Assembly (NCBI GenBank): GCA_965240325.2
Contig: OZ251229.1
Location: forward strand, 1,550,001-1,614,000
Direction: 5' to 3'
Source: Rebecca billardiae RCC1528
Taxonomy: Eukaryota; Haptophyta
DNA length: 64,000 nucleotides
Below the pieces are notes generated by a model, which did not search any database, was not told the origin of the DNA, and was given only the letters and a program-made list of their open reading frames with translations. This document shows positions 42,095 to 54,897 of this stretch, in pieces (within the stretch, counting starts at the first letter, position 1; each line of letters opens with the position of its first letter). The position numbers were made by a program, and so were the translations under genes.

Positions 42095-42607
42095 CAGCAA
42101 CTGTTAGCAACATATGACACAGTCCCGGTCCGAGACCGAGAGGCGAGAGTCACTGTCAGGGGCGGCGCCCGCGGACCAATGTCATCAATATGATTATTCG
42201 ATGATCTTGATTGCCACTGTGCTAATGGGAGTCGGTCCGGATCGATATATCATCGCGACGACTGCTTATATAGCCCGCATAAAGTGTCTAGCGCCTTGAT
42301 GGCAAAGCCTCATCAATGCTCCAGCAACTGTTAGCAACAAATATGACACAGTCCCGCTGGTCCGAGACCGAGACGGGCGGCGAGAGTCACTGTCAGGCCT
42401 CAGGGGCGGCTGCCCGCGGACCAATGTCAATATATGACGATTACTTTCGATGATGATCTCGTGATTGCCACAATGTGCTAATGGGAGTCATCTGTAGTCC
42501 GGCGGATGGCGATATCCGCGATATATCATGATCATCGCGACGACTGAATTATATATAGCCCGCATAAAGTGTCTAGCGCCAGTGATGGCAAAGCCTCATC
42601 AATGCTC
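42095..42607 (+). repeat. Tandem duplication, units of about 227 and 286 bases
   Basis: Unit 1 (42095-42321) and unit 2 (42322-42607) both run from CAGCAACTGTTAGCAACA to GGCAAAGCCTCATCAATGCT, with GTGCTAATGGGAGTC and CGCATAAAGTGTCTAGCGCC inside. Unit 2 carries extra short insertions. Confidence 0.88.
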
Positions 42608-42683
42608 ATGCCTCCCGAGCCGGCCGCCGCGGAGCCGCCCGACAGCACTTGCGACTTGGGCTTGGCATGAATGGTTATGACAG

Positions 42684-44276
42684 TCATGTGCCTGCGGCTG
42701 CGCGCGCAGCCGGCCGCGGTACGCCGTGCCCACCTGGCGCCGCAGGTCCGGCGATTCCCGGCAACCCAAAGCCCGGGGCGCGGTGGAACCGCACGGCTGC
42801 AGCCGCACCAGGGTTAGCGCGCTGAGCGTAGGCCTGGGCCGGCAGCGGGGGCGCGGCCCCACCGCGCCCAACTGAGCTGCTACGCGTCACGGCGCTCGCC
42901 GAGTGCGCCGTGACTGCACCCGGCAGGGCGCGCGAGCCAATGCCGGCTCCGACGGAGAGCGAGCGCCCACCGAGCTGCAGCGCACCACTGCTCGCGTAGC
43001 CAGGCGCCCCGCTCCCCGCACCGTTGTCCATAGCCCTCGCCGCCGCGCTCCGGGCTGCGGGCAGCGGTGGCCGCGCAGCCCGCGGCGCGATCGCCCCGCC
43101 CCCGGCGCGCGTCAGCTGATGAGCGGGCAATGCGCCGCGTGCCAGCGCGCCGCGCAGCGGTGGCGCCCTGCCGGCGATCTGCGTGCCGCCCGCGAGCCCT
43201 GGCGCCGAAGCGCGCCTGCTCGCCGCCCCAGGCGCGCCGCCGCCGCTGCCGGCCGCGCTCGCGCTGATGCGCGCCAGCAGCGTGGCGCGCGCCGCCTCCG
43301 CCTCCTGCTGACGGATGAACCAACGCAGGGCGGCGCTCGACGGCGGCGGCGGCGCGTCGCCGGCCGTGCCGGCGTCGGCTGCGCGTTCGCGCGCGTCGAC
43401 GGCCGCGAGCCCGTCCAACAGTCCCTCGCGCCGCACGCCCTGCGCGCTCTCGAGCTGCGCGCGAGCCTCCTCCTGCGCAGCGGCCGCGCCGATTGGCCAC
43501 GCGGCGCGGCAGAGCGGACATTGGACCGAGGCCCCGTCGGCGTTCATGTTGTGCACGGACCAGGCGGCGAGGCAGCGCGCGTGCATCGAGCGGCCGCAGG
43601 ACACCTTGCACCACACGAGCGCGCCGTCCTCCTCGCCCGCCTCGCCGCCGCCGCCATCCTGCTCGTCGGCCATCTCCTCAAAGCAGATGGGACACGTCTC
43701 TCCCTCCTCCAGGGGGCGGCGCGTCGGGCGCGGCCGCGGCGCGGCGCGCCGGGCTGGGGCGTGCATCAGCAGGTGCGCGTCCTCGCCGGAGAGCTCGAGG
43801 AGCCAGTTGACGCTCTCGCCGTCCAGCGCACGCTGACGCCCGGCCCCGGCGCGTGACTGCGCACGGCTGCCACCACGCGCTGACGCCGCCTGCGCCTGCG
43901 AGCGCGCTCTCAAGAGCGCGCCCAGCTCGGCCTCGGTGAGCCCTGCGCGGTGCAGGAGCGGCGAGTGGCGCGCCACGCCGAAGAGTTTGCTCAGCACCCA
44001 CCGCGTGTGCCTGCATGGCTGCGGCGACAGACGGCACGCTGAGCAGCGGTGCTCGACGCCGATCGACACACGCGCGCGGAACGTCGGCGGTTCGTCTGCG
44101 GCGCGGACGTCGAAGGCTGTGAGACCACGCTCGACAAGGAGGTAGAAGGACGGGGCTGCCCCCGCGCCATTCCGAGCGCCGGCGCCGGCGCCGACGCCGC
44201 CCGAGCCCGGCCCAGCCCCCCCGCCCGCGGATTCGCCTCCCGCACGAGTTGCGGGGCGCGACACGGCGGTCGCCAT
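42684..44276 (-). CDS. SWIM and RING zinc-finger protein, probable E3 ubiquitin ligase
   Basis: Intronless, 530 residues from the ATG at 44276; the open frame upstream has no further ATG. A SWIM finger lies at ~78-90 (CSAC then PCRH). The RING begins ETCPICFEEM (C195, C198), continues WCKVSCGRSMHARCLAAW and ends VQCPLCRAAW (253-256). The pairing and the helix between them (SVNWLLELSGEDAHLLMHA) resemble ZSWIM2/MEX-type E3 ligases. The C-terminal half is Ala/Gly/Arg-rich low complexity. It shares an 80-base divergent promoter with the TTL-like gene. Confidence 0.85.
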   Translation of the reverse strand: MATAVSRPATRAGGESAGGGAGPGSGGVGAGAGARNGAGAAPSFYLLVERGLTAFDVRAADEPPTFRARVSIGVEHRCSACRLSPQPCRHTRWVLSKLFGVARHSPLLHRAGLTEAELGALLRARSQAQAASARGGSRAQSRAGAGRQRALDGESVNWLLELSGEDAHLLMHAPARRAAPRPRPTRRPLEEGETCPICFEEMADEQDGGGGEAGEEDGALVWCKVSCGRSMHARCLAAWSVHNMNADGASVQCPLCRAAWPIGAAAAQEEARAQLESAQGVRREGLLDGLAAVDARERAADAGTAGDAPPPPSSAALRWFIRQQEAEAARATLLARISASAAGSGGGAPGAASRRASAPGLAGGTQIAGRAPPLRGALARGALPAHQLTRAGGGAIAPRAARPPLPAARSAAARAMDNGAGSGAPGYASSGALQLGGRSLSVGAGIGSRALPGAVTAHSASAVTRSSSVGRGGAAPPLPAQAYAQRANPGAAAAVRFHRAPGFGLPGIAGPAAPGGHGVPRPAARAAAGT

Positions 44277-44356
44277 GAAACCGCCGGGTGCCTGCGGTGA
44301 CACCCTGACCAAAGAAAACCCTACACTTCTCAATCATCAGTCCTCACTTCGGCAGG
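44277..44356. promoter_or_regulatory. 80-base bidirectional promoter
   Basis: Only 80 bases separate the two divergent ATGs, so both 5' UTRs and the promoter must be extremely compact or overlap coding sequence. No TATA box is evident. Confidence 0.5.
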
Positions 44357-46518
44357 ATGGCGGTTGCTTCTTCGTCTCGGCGCCAACGGCCCACATGGGC
44401 TGCGTGCGCGGCGTCGGCAGCACTGCTCGTGCTGGCGGCGTACGTGACGTTCTCGGAGCCCAGCATCAAGGCGATCACCGAGCGCGCGGACGAGGCCTAC
44501 TGGAACGCGCCGTCCGATGGCGACGACGGTGCCGCCTCGCTGCGCGGGGCGGCGGCGGGCCCGCACGGCGGCGGGCGCGCGCCCGACTGGGCGGCGATCG
44601 CAGCGCGACCGGCGGACGACCCATCCGCGACGTGGCACCCGCCGCCTCGGACCTACGCGAACGGCTCGCGCGTGCCGCGCACGTTCCGCACGCAGTCCAC
44701 GCGCGCCGACTGGCGCGTGACGGTGAAAGGGGCGCTCGAGGAGCTCGGCCTCGTCGAGACGACGTCCAACTCGGAGTTCGACCTGTTCTGGGGCTCGCAG
44801 TGGACGGACCACGCGACCTTCTTCGACCCGACCCTGCAGCCGACCATGCAGGTCAACTCGATCATGGGGCTCGCCTCCGAGACGCTCGGCGACAAGGAGC
44901 TGCTCGGCGCGATGCGCTCGCTCTGCCGCGCGCGGCACGGCGCGGCGCACTGCGAGCACATCCCGGAGATCTACACGATGCCGATGGAGCTGCACGGCTT
45001 CAAGCGCGCGACGTCGCGGCACACGTACTGGGTGAAGAAGGACAAGACGCAGTGGGGCAACAAGGGCGTCTCCTTCATCACGCGGCACGACTACCTGCCG
45101 CAGGGCGACTACACACTGCAGCGGTACCTGATGATGCCGCTGCTCTGGCGCGGGTACAAGTTCGACATGCGGCTCTGGGTGGTGATCGCGTCGGTCGAGC
45201 CGCTGCGCGTGTATATGCTGCAGGACGGCTGGGCGCGCGTCGCGTCGGTGCGGTACAACACCTCCGACCTGCACTACGGCGAGCCGTGCATGCACTTCAC
45301 GCTGCACTACTGCCTGCACTCGCGCGCGACCTCGCTGCGCATCTTCCAGCTGAACGACAACGCGTTCCGGACGGGGCTGCCGCGGCGCGCGGGCGGGTGG
45401 ACGGAGTCGCTGTGGCCCTCGCTGCAGCGCGCGGTGCTCAAGACGATCCTGATGGCGTGGCCCGTGCTCGTCGGGTACGAGCGCCACCTGCTCGCGCGCG
45501 GCGCGCGCTACCGCCGCTTCTCCTTCCTCTCCTTCGACGCGATGCTCGAGTGGGCCGACCCGAGCCGGCCGCCGCAGCCGATGATTCTCGAGTGCAACTC
45601 GAACGGCTTCATGATGGGCTCGCGCATCCCGGCGGGGTGGGACTACACGGTGGACGCGCTGCGGCTCCTCGGCGTCGGCGGGTACAACCGCGCGCTCACG
45701 CAGCCCACCTTTGTGCGCGTCGCGCGCGACACGTGCGGCGCGTGGCGCTGCTCGGCCGCAGAGGCGGACGCGCTGCAGGACCTCGCGGACGAGTCGTCGC
45801 ACCGCGGGCACTACGCGCACCTGTGGCCGCCGACCGACCTGCAGGCGACCATGCCGCACGCGGCGCACTTCTTCGCCGGCGGCGGCGCGGGGCGGGCGAT
45901 GGAGCTGCAGCTCGCCTTCGCCCAGGCCTACTTTGGCGCGACCGGCGCGGCGGCGGAGGACGCGCGCAAGCTGGCCACCTCGGACGCGCTGCTGACCGAG
46001 GCCAACCGCACGCAGTGGGACATCTTTGGCGTGCAGGACGTGTGGTGGGAGGCGAAGCTGGCGATCAAGATGCACAACCGCCAGCTGCGCGACTCGATCA
46101 TGAAGGCGAAGGGCTACTTCTACGACGAGGAGCTGCCGCAGGAAGACTCGTGGTGGATCAAAGACGGCAAGGTGCTCGCGCTCCGCCGATGGCGCTCGAC
46201 GGTCGCCCAGCTGCTCAAGTCGGCCAACGCGACGCGCTCCAAGGGGCGGCGCACGCTGCAACTGGTCGAGCTGGAGGGTGCGCACCGCAGCGGCACCGCC
46301 CCCGCGAGCACCCGACCGCGCGCGCGCGCGCGCAGCATGTGCCGCGTGCCGCTGCCGAGTCCGAGAGGCGTGCGCGTGGGCTCATTCCCAACCGCCCTCC
46401 CTCGCCCGTCCCGCTTTGACCACGGCTGTGCGCAGGCCGGCGCGCTCAGGCGCCGCAGAAGGAAGTCTTCGAGCGGCTGCAGCGCTCGATTGCCGACGGC
46501 GAAACGGTGGGCTGGTGA
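44357..46518 (+). CDS. Tubulin-tyrosine-ligase-like (TTL/TTLL) protein with N-terminal membrane anchor
   Basis: Exons 44357-46277 and 46436-46518 splice in frame across a 158-base intron to 667 residues. The ATP-grasp TTL domain spans about 115-480. It shows TYWVKKDKTQWGNKGVSFIT, LQRYLMMPLLWRGYKFDMRL followed by PLRVYMLQDGWAR, and SFDAMLEWADPSRPPQPMIL with ECNSNGF as the metal-binding segment. TTLL enzymes ligate Tyr, Glu or Gly to tubulin and are normally cytosolic. Here residues 13-31 (TWAACAASAALLVLAAYVT) form a clear membrane segment after a basic start, and the stem has N-glycosylation sequons. A lumenal location is therefore possible, which would mean a non-tubulin substrate. The last 28 residues come from the small second exon. 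Confidence 0.85.
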
Positions 46519-46753
46519 CCGCAACAGCGCACCGGCGCACTGCCACGTGCGCTCGGACGCACCACGCGCCGGCGTGAGCATCACATGCCGTCTGTCTCTG
46601 CTCAAGGTGAAGGCCCGAGCTCGGCGCAAGTGGGCCTGTTACACACGAATGCAGCAGTATGACCGTTGATTCAGTACGTTACTGATCATGCAGTACTCAA
46701 AATTCGAAACTCGGTCTCCTCCAGCCCTGAAATTTTATATATTGAGTGAAATT

Positions 46754-46861
46754 CGTCCCTCGTCCCTTTTTTCTTCAACTCCGAAAGATCTTTTTGAAAC
46801 GTGGTTAGGGCCCGCACTGCGGGCTCCACGCTGTGCGCTCCGCCCTGCACCGCGGGCCATA
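46754..46861 (+). repeat. Solo copy of the tail of the 1.7 kb duplication unit
   Basis: AAAGATCTTTTTGA, then GGGCTCCACGCT, CGCTCCGCCCTGCA and CGCGGGCCATAA match 17249-17344 and 19012-19120. The tail is therefore a dispersed repeat in its own right. Confidence 0.8.
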
Positions 46862-47580
46862 AATTAAGTTGACACTCACCGTTGATCAGCGCCGAGTACC
46901 TGTCTCACTACCTGTCTGTCCTGTACCGCCGCGAGTATCGCGGAGTCGGACCGCGCCGCGGATCATTGACGACAATGTGACGATGTCGACGACTCAGCGA
47001 ATCCGAGAGTGCCCCTGCCGACTGCAGTCGCGAGCTGCCAGTACGACGGGCAGCACGACGTAACCAAACCGCGCTCTCAAGTCTCATGTCCGTGCAGGTC
47101 GTCGGACAGCGCGTATGCAACCTCCGGCCGAATGCCGTACTCGCTGGCCTCCGTAACTCGCTGACGCGCAGTCCGGCGCAATGCCGCCGCGCCGGGCCTA
47201 GTACTCAATACTGGGTCCGGTACCGTTGGCCTCTGGACCCGCAGCGCGGCCGGCCGGCGGCGCCACCCGCCGCCCGGGCAGATTGGTGACGGTCACCGCC
47301 GCCCGTCAGCTCCCGAGCCCTGGCAGGCGACCACCGTAATCCGACCGTCAGCAGTCAAGTGCTGTCGGCGTGCTTTGCGGCTGGCGCCTGGGTGTCCGCG
47401 TGGCGTGCCAAGGGTTACCTGAATAACGAACTGCTGCGCCCGCGGGCGGTCACGCCGCTTCCGCTCCCGCCTCCCACGTGAACCGTCCGGTTGGCGGTCG
47501 CTCGCTCGGGCAGTCGGGACTCGGCAGCCGTCCGACGGGACAAGTCACAAGTCCGTCGTCGACTGGTTGTGGGTAAACTT

Positions 47581-47641
47581 ACAGTTTACTATCTAAGTAG
47601 TATACGAGACGCACACAGCTCAGGCAGGCGAGATGACGCCC
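47581..47641 (-). repeat. CTCGCC-family transposon end, copy d
   Basis: Inverted copy beginning ACAGTTTACTATCTAAGTAG and ending CAGGCAGGCGAG then ATGACGCCC. It has a diverged middle. No partner nearby. Confidence 0.8.
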
Positions 47642-48578
47642 GCGCTGGAGGAAAAGTTCGAGAAGATAGTAGTGGCGGCCGGATAGAAAAAAGTTGGAGA
47701 ACAAGCGCCCGCGGGCGCGCGGGCGCGAGAGCGCTGAACCGGCACCGCCGTTCCACTTTGGCCGTTGCGATATACGTATGCAGTGTGGGTAAGGAGGGGT
47801 AGTACGTTGGGTGATAACCTCCCTCTTGTATGAGGTAGTCCGGTGGAAAATGATTTACCGCTCGTAATCAACACTATAAACGATCTTCATACTATCTGAC
47901 GGCAATCTGGCCCTATTCACTCCACCCAGGTGCGATCTGGAGGGAAAACATCGATCCACTGATTTGGGGGCCAAATCTGTGGATTCATACCGACCAAGTT
48001 TTAAGGGGCGCGTGGTACTCCTTATTGAAAAAAGCGGATGATGTTATCGCCGATCCACAATCCACATCAGAAGTTTCCGGTTCACGATCCAGGATGAAAG
48101 TGATTAAATCTGATCTTCACGGCTGAGTTTCGGTACGCTATGATTACATGATTGTAGCCGAGAGATCTCGACGGTACAGCGCATGTACGGCAGAAGCTTC
48201 AAGAGGCCTTCCACCGCGCTCATGATCAAGGTTTGCACCGTTTACAGATTCCCGTGTTAGCCATAAGTGCCGTTTAGGCCGGTGTAAACTCGCATCATCA
48301 ATCGAGGCACACATCCGCCGCGCACCCACACCCCAAACGGTACAACCGCAGATCTGATAACCTTGCAGCCAACCAGCAACGAGCGGTCGGGGCGTCCCTA
48401 ACAAACTTTTTGTGAGCTTCACTCGGCCTCCCTCGGATTGGCTACATCACTGAATGATACGGCGAAAACACTAGTTTTCGCCGATTCACGGGCAAGAGCC
48501 GCTGAAGTCCCGTACAGCATCCGCCCAGGCTCCGCGCGTGGACTGCCTGCCGCACCCAGCGGCGAGCGCCCCGCGGGC

Positions 48579-51930
<3,352 letters not shown>

Positions 51931-52499
51931 TCGCCGCCGGCTCACTCCCCCGTGCCTCTCGCGAGAGGGGGCGGCACTGGGAGCACTCGGCACAGGCAGT
52001 CTCTCGATCGCAACCTCGGCCCCATCACGCCTGGCGCACGCTCGCATCGCGTGCGCCGCCTGGCGCGCATGCCGCCGACCTGGCGACTCACACTGCCTCA
52101 TCGGACTCAAGCCTATCAACTCTCAGCCATCATTCTCATGCTACTACGGTCTCATTCTGTCCGGCGACTCCGAATCTCGCGGCCATCGCCCGGGACATCG
52201 GCAGCAGATCATTCTTACTCTGTCTCATTCTGTCCGACTCCGTCTCCGACCAGTCACACGCGGACCTGACGGCTCAGTCAGCCGCTACGTACTCCACCAG
52301 TCTCGGCCATCGGCCTCATTCTTTCTCTGTCACCGACCATTCTGATATACTACGTATGTCGTATACGGTCCGACAGCTACTGGGTTATTGCTCAGCTGAG
52401 CCGAATCAATTATCAAATAATAATAATTATATATATATCACATAATAATAATAATAATAATAATAAGAATACTAATGGCTCTGATAGCATATATATATT

Positions 52500-52545
<46 letters not shown>

Positions 52546-53587
52546 TAGTGTGATACGGATTAATTACGGTCCGAGCGACCGTCCGCGGCCAGTATTAATC
52601 AACGGGAGATAACTATCATAATCAGAAAGGATACGGTTCGGTGTAAATCGCGCGCGGGAACGCTACTTCGCGGGCCACCCGGCACCCAGTACCCACATGG
52701 GTATTTTGAGCGCCTTCCGGCTTTAAGAGATATTACCCGTGTAGTATGAATCAAGGGTAATCAAGGGGCTTAACAAGGGGCTTAACCTGATCAGATATCC
52801 GCCACTGAGAAGCGACGGTTCATGACTTCATACGCCGGCATAATACTTTACTTCAAGCGACATAAAAGCCGACCCAACCTCTCTTTTCTATGGTTGGCGA
52901 GCTGTTTCAGGCTCTTACCATTCACAGGCCACACTCGTTTTCAGAGAGCTGTTAATCCTCGCAGATAGAGGTGTCGATATGCCACCCGCATTGGGCCAAG
53001 AAGGCCAAGGCCATTTGTTGCTATTCAGCGAGGAATTGTCCTATTAGTATCCATGCTGCAAAAAGAGATTAATACGAGCAGGGGAATCGGATAGTACGAA
53101 CGCAATCATGAGCAGCGATATCGAGTCTCACTGAATGCGTTGTTCACACCTAAATCCATCACCTAACGAGTACGAAAATCCCCAAAATCCTGCGCGCCTC
53201 GTCTTTTTTGATATTTTGCGGAGCACGTGCGCCGCCCCCCCCCCGGCTTTCGCTCACGCTCAGACCTTTCGCCTTCGGGGGGGGAGGGCGTGCGCCATAA
53301 CGCAGTTTCAGTTATAATTTGTATAGTTTAATATATATATATATAATAAATCCGCCCGGCGCCGGCTTGAACTCTGCGGAGTGCGCGGTAAATCGGCCAT
53401 CGGCCCTGGCCCGCGGGCCGCGCGCACCGCGTGCGCAGCCCGCTCGGACAGTCACGATTCACTCACAGTCAGTCATCACCGTTATTCGCCATTCAGATTG
53501 GCACTTCATCGCTAAGTCGTCGGGCGCGCGTTAAGGAATAACAAGCCTCACACCAAATTGACTGATGACGCAAGGTGAAGGGTATCC
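51931..53587. other. AT-rich intergenic region with microsatellites and a solo terminal repeat
   Basis: No gene. (ATA)n lies near 52441-52468 and a (TA)n run at about 52505-52543. The solo copy of the composite-element terminal repeat is at 52905-53300. The remainder shows nothing recognisable. Confidence 0.75.
52905..53300. repeat. Solo copy of the composite-element terminal repeat
   Basis: It has the same landmarks and orientation as 33403-33897: TTTTCAGAGAGCTGTTAATC, AATTGTCCTATTAGTATC, GGAGCACGTGCGCCGCCCCC, CTCACGCTCAGACCTTTCG and the end GCGTGCGCCATAA. It has a local replacement around 53110-53160. No inverted partner is nearby. Confidence 0.88.
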
Positions 53588-54712
53588 TCAGCGCAAGGCG
53601 GGCCATGCCGCCAGGGCACGTTCCGCTTCCTCGAGACGTGAGGTCAGCTCCGACGCGGGCGCTCCGGGTGTGTCCCCAGCCGCGCCGGGCGCGTCGAGCG
53701 TGGCAAACGCGCCGTACGGTGCCGCCCATGGTGGGATGTCGGAAGGGCTCGCCGAAGCGACCTCCAGGGCGCGCACGCACTCGGCAGCGTCGTCGACGTG
53801 GTCGAGGAAGTGCGCCATCGTTTGCCGCTCGTGGTCGAGGCATGCTCCGAGCGAGGGCGCGCGCTTTGCCGCTCGAAGCTGCGCGAGCGCGCACGCCAGA
53901 CCGCGCGGAGACGCCGCGCGCATGGCGGCCAGAGCGCGGCCAGCCCATTCCGAGTGATCGGCGGCGAGCCGCTCGACGATCTCAGCGGCTGTGGGCGCGG
54001 AGAAGACGTCGTGGATGGAGGCGAGCGTGCGATCGAGCGCGCTGGGCATGCGCATCTCGTGCGCCATGCCGTACAGCCCGACCCGCGTCTCGAGCGTGCG
54101 CGCGCGCTGTTTCCGCACGAGCGCCCGCGGCGCACCCGGCTCGTCCGCCTCCGTGCCAGCAGTGAGGCTCTTCTCGTCGTCGAGTGTGCGCGTGACTCGC
54201 TCGAACTGTGACGAGTGGATGTACTCGCGCACGATGCCGCTGTGCACAAGCTCGTGTGGCCCGAGCGTGCAGCCCGTGAGGGCGAGGTAGGCACCGAGCG
54301 CACCGGGCAAGCGCGAGAGCGCGGCCGATTCGCCCGCGGCGAGCGGCACGCCGTGATGCGGCGCGCGCACGGAGAGCGCGGCCGACTCGGTGGCCACGCA
54401 GAAGCCGACGCCGCCAATGGTCGCGAGGGAGGTGACCGACAGCGCGGACTGCCCCTCGAGCCAGCCGACGACCGGCGTGTCCAGCCGCGCGGCTCGCGCT
54501 GCGAGAGCTGCAAGCTCATCCGCACCCGCCACGTCGTTCTCAAGGCCGTGCGCGTCGCGCGCCTCGCCGTGCGGGTGGCCGCCGACAAGCACGATGGACT
54601 TGCACCAGTACCTCTCCTCTGCCGCGCGCAGAGCGCGGCTCACGGCAGGCGCGGCGTAGCGCAGCGCGCCTCGCGCAGCGACGATCGCGCAGGATGAGGA
54701 TGATGACACCAT
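53588..54712 (-). CDS. 3-hydroxyisobutyryl-CoA hydrolase-like protein, catalytic residues apparently lost
   Basis: Intronless, 374 residues. The fold is ECH_2 of the crotonase superfamily, as in HIBCH of valine breakdown. Evidence is IGGVGFCVATESAALSVRAP, ALSRLPGALGAYLALTGCTL followed by VHSGIVREYI, and the C-terminal SPRGLACALAQLRAAKRAPS followed by HERQTMAHFL. In active HIBCH a Pro-Glu-Thr segment supplies the catalytic Glu just before the Phe-Pro-Asp loop. Here the matching position reads APHHGVPLAAGE, and the oxyanion segment has one Gly fewer. It may be inactive or have another substrate. The N-terminus (SSSSSCAIVAARGALRYAAP) is compatible with a weak organellar leader. It diverges from CAND1 across 185 bases. 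Confidence 0.75.
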   Translation of the reverse strand: MVSSSSSCAIVAARGALRYAAPAVSRALRAAEERYWCKSIVLVGGHPHGEARDAHGLENDVAGADELAALAARAARLDTPVVGWLEGQSALSVTSLATIGGVGFCVATESAALSVRAPHHGVPLAAGESAALSRLPGALGAYLALTGCTLGPHELVHSGIVREYIHSSQFERVTRTLDDEKSLTAGTEADEPGAPRALVRKQRARTLETRVGLYGMAHEMRMPSALDRTLASIHDVFSAPTAAEIVERLAADHSEWAGRALAAMRAASPRGLACALAQLRAAKRAPSLGACLDHERQTMAHFLDHVDDAAECVRALEVASASPSDIPPWAAPYGAFATLDAPGAAGDTPGAPASELTSRLEEAERALAAWPALR

Positions 54713-54897
54713 TCGCCGAGGCAGCCGAGGAGACCCCGCCCGCGCGGCGCGGTCGACCGCGCAGAGGTCCGACCCTGCACCGGACTCCCTTGTCCTGTCC
54801 GGCTTCTTGGACGCGGGTGACCGCTATCGCAGTCGCAGAGTAGCGCGTCGGTGCGCAGGGCGGCAGGGCGCGCGCGAACAGCGACCGGTCAGCCACC
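54713..54897. promoter_or_regulatory. Bidirectional promoter region of the HIBCH-like gene and CAND1
   Basis: 185 bases lie between divergent ATGs. Function is inferred from layout. No motif recognised. Confidence 0.45.

Larger units (their letters stand above)
41197..42683. other. Intergenic region with two repeat types
   Basis: No convincing gene. It contains a dispersed repeat shared with 62.2 kb (41409-41520) and a tandem duplication (42095-42607). Composition is AT-richer than the genes. Confidence 0.6.
46519..48578. other. Intergenic region with repeat copies
   Basis: No secure gene. It holds a third copy of the end of the 1.7 kb duplication unit (46754-46861), a CTCGCC-family end (47581-47641), and lower-GC sequence from about 47.85 kb to the start of the polyQ gene. 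Confidence 0.6.

Noticed and set aside
44275-46419. Long open frames antisense and out of frame over the TTL-like gene
   Set aside because: They are Arg/Ala-rich products of GC-rich sequence. Only the plus frame from 44357 contains TTL motifs and splices sensibly.
52505-52543. AT-rich region as a replication origin or centromere signal
   Set aside because: It is a simple (TA)n microsatellite; nothing else supports an origin.
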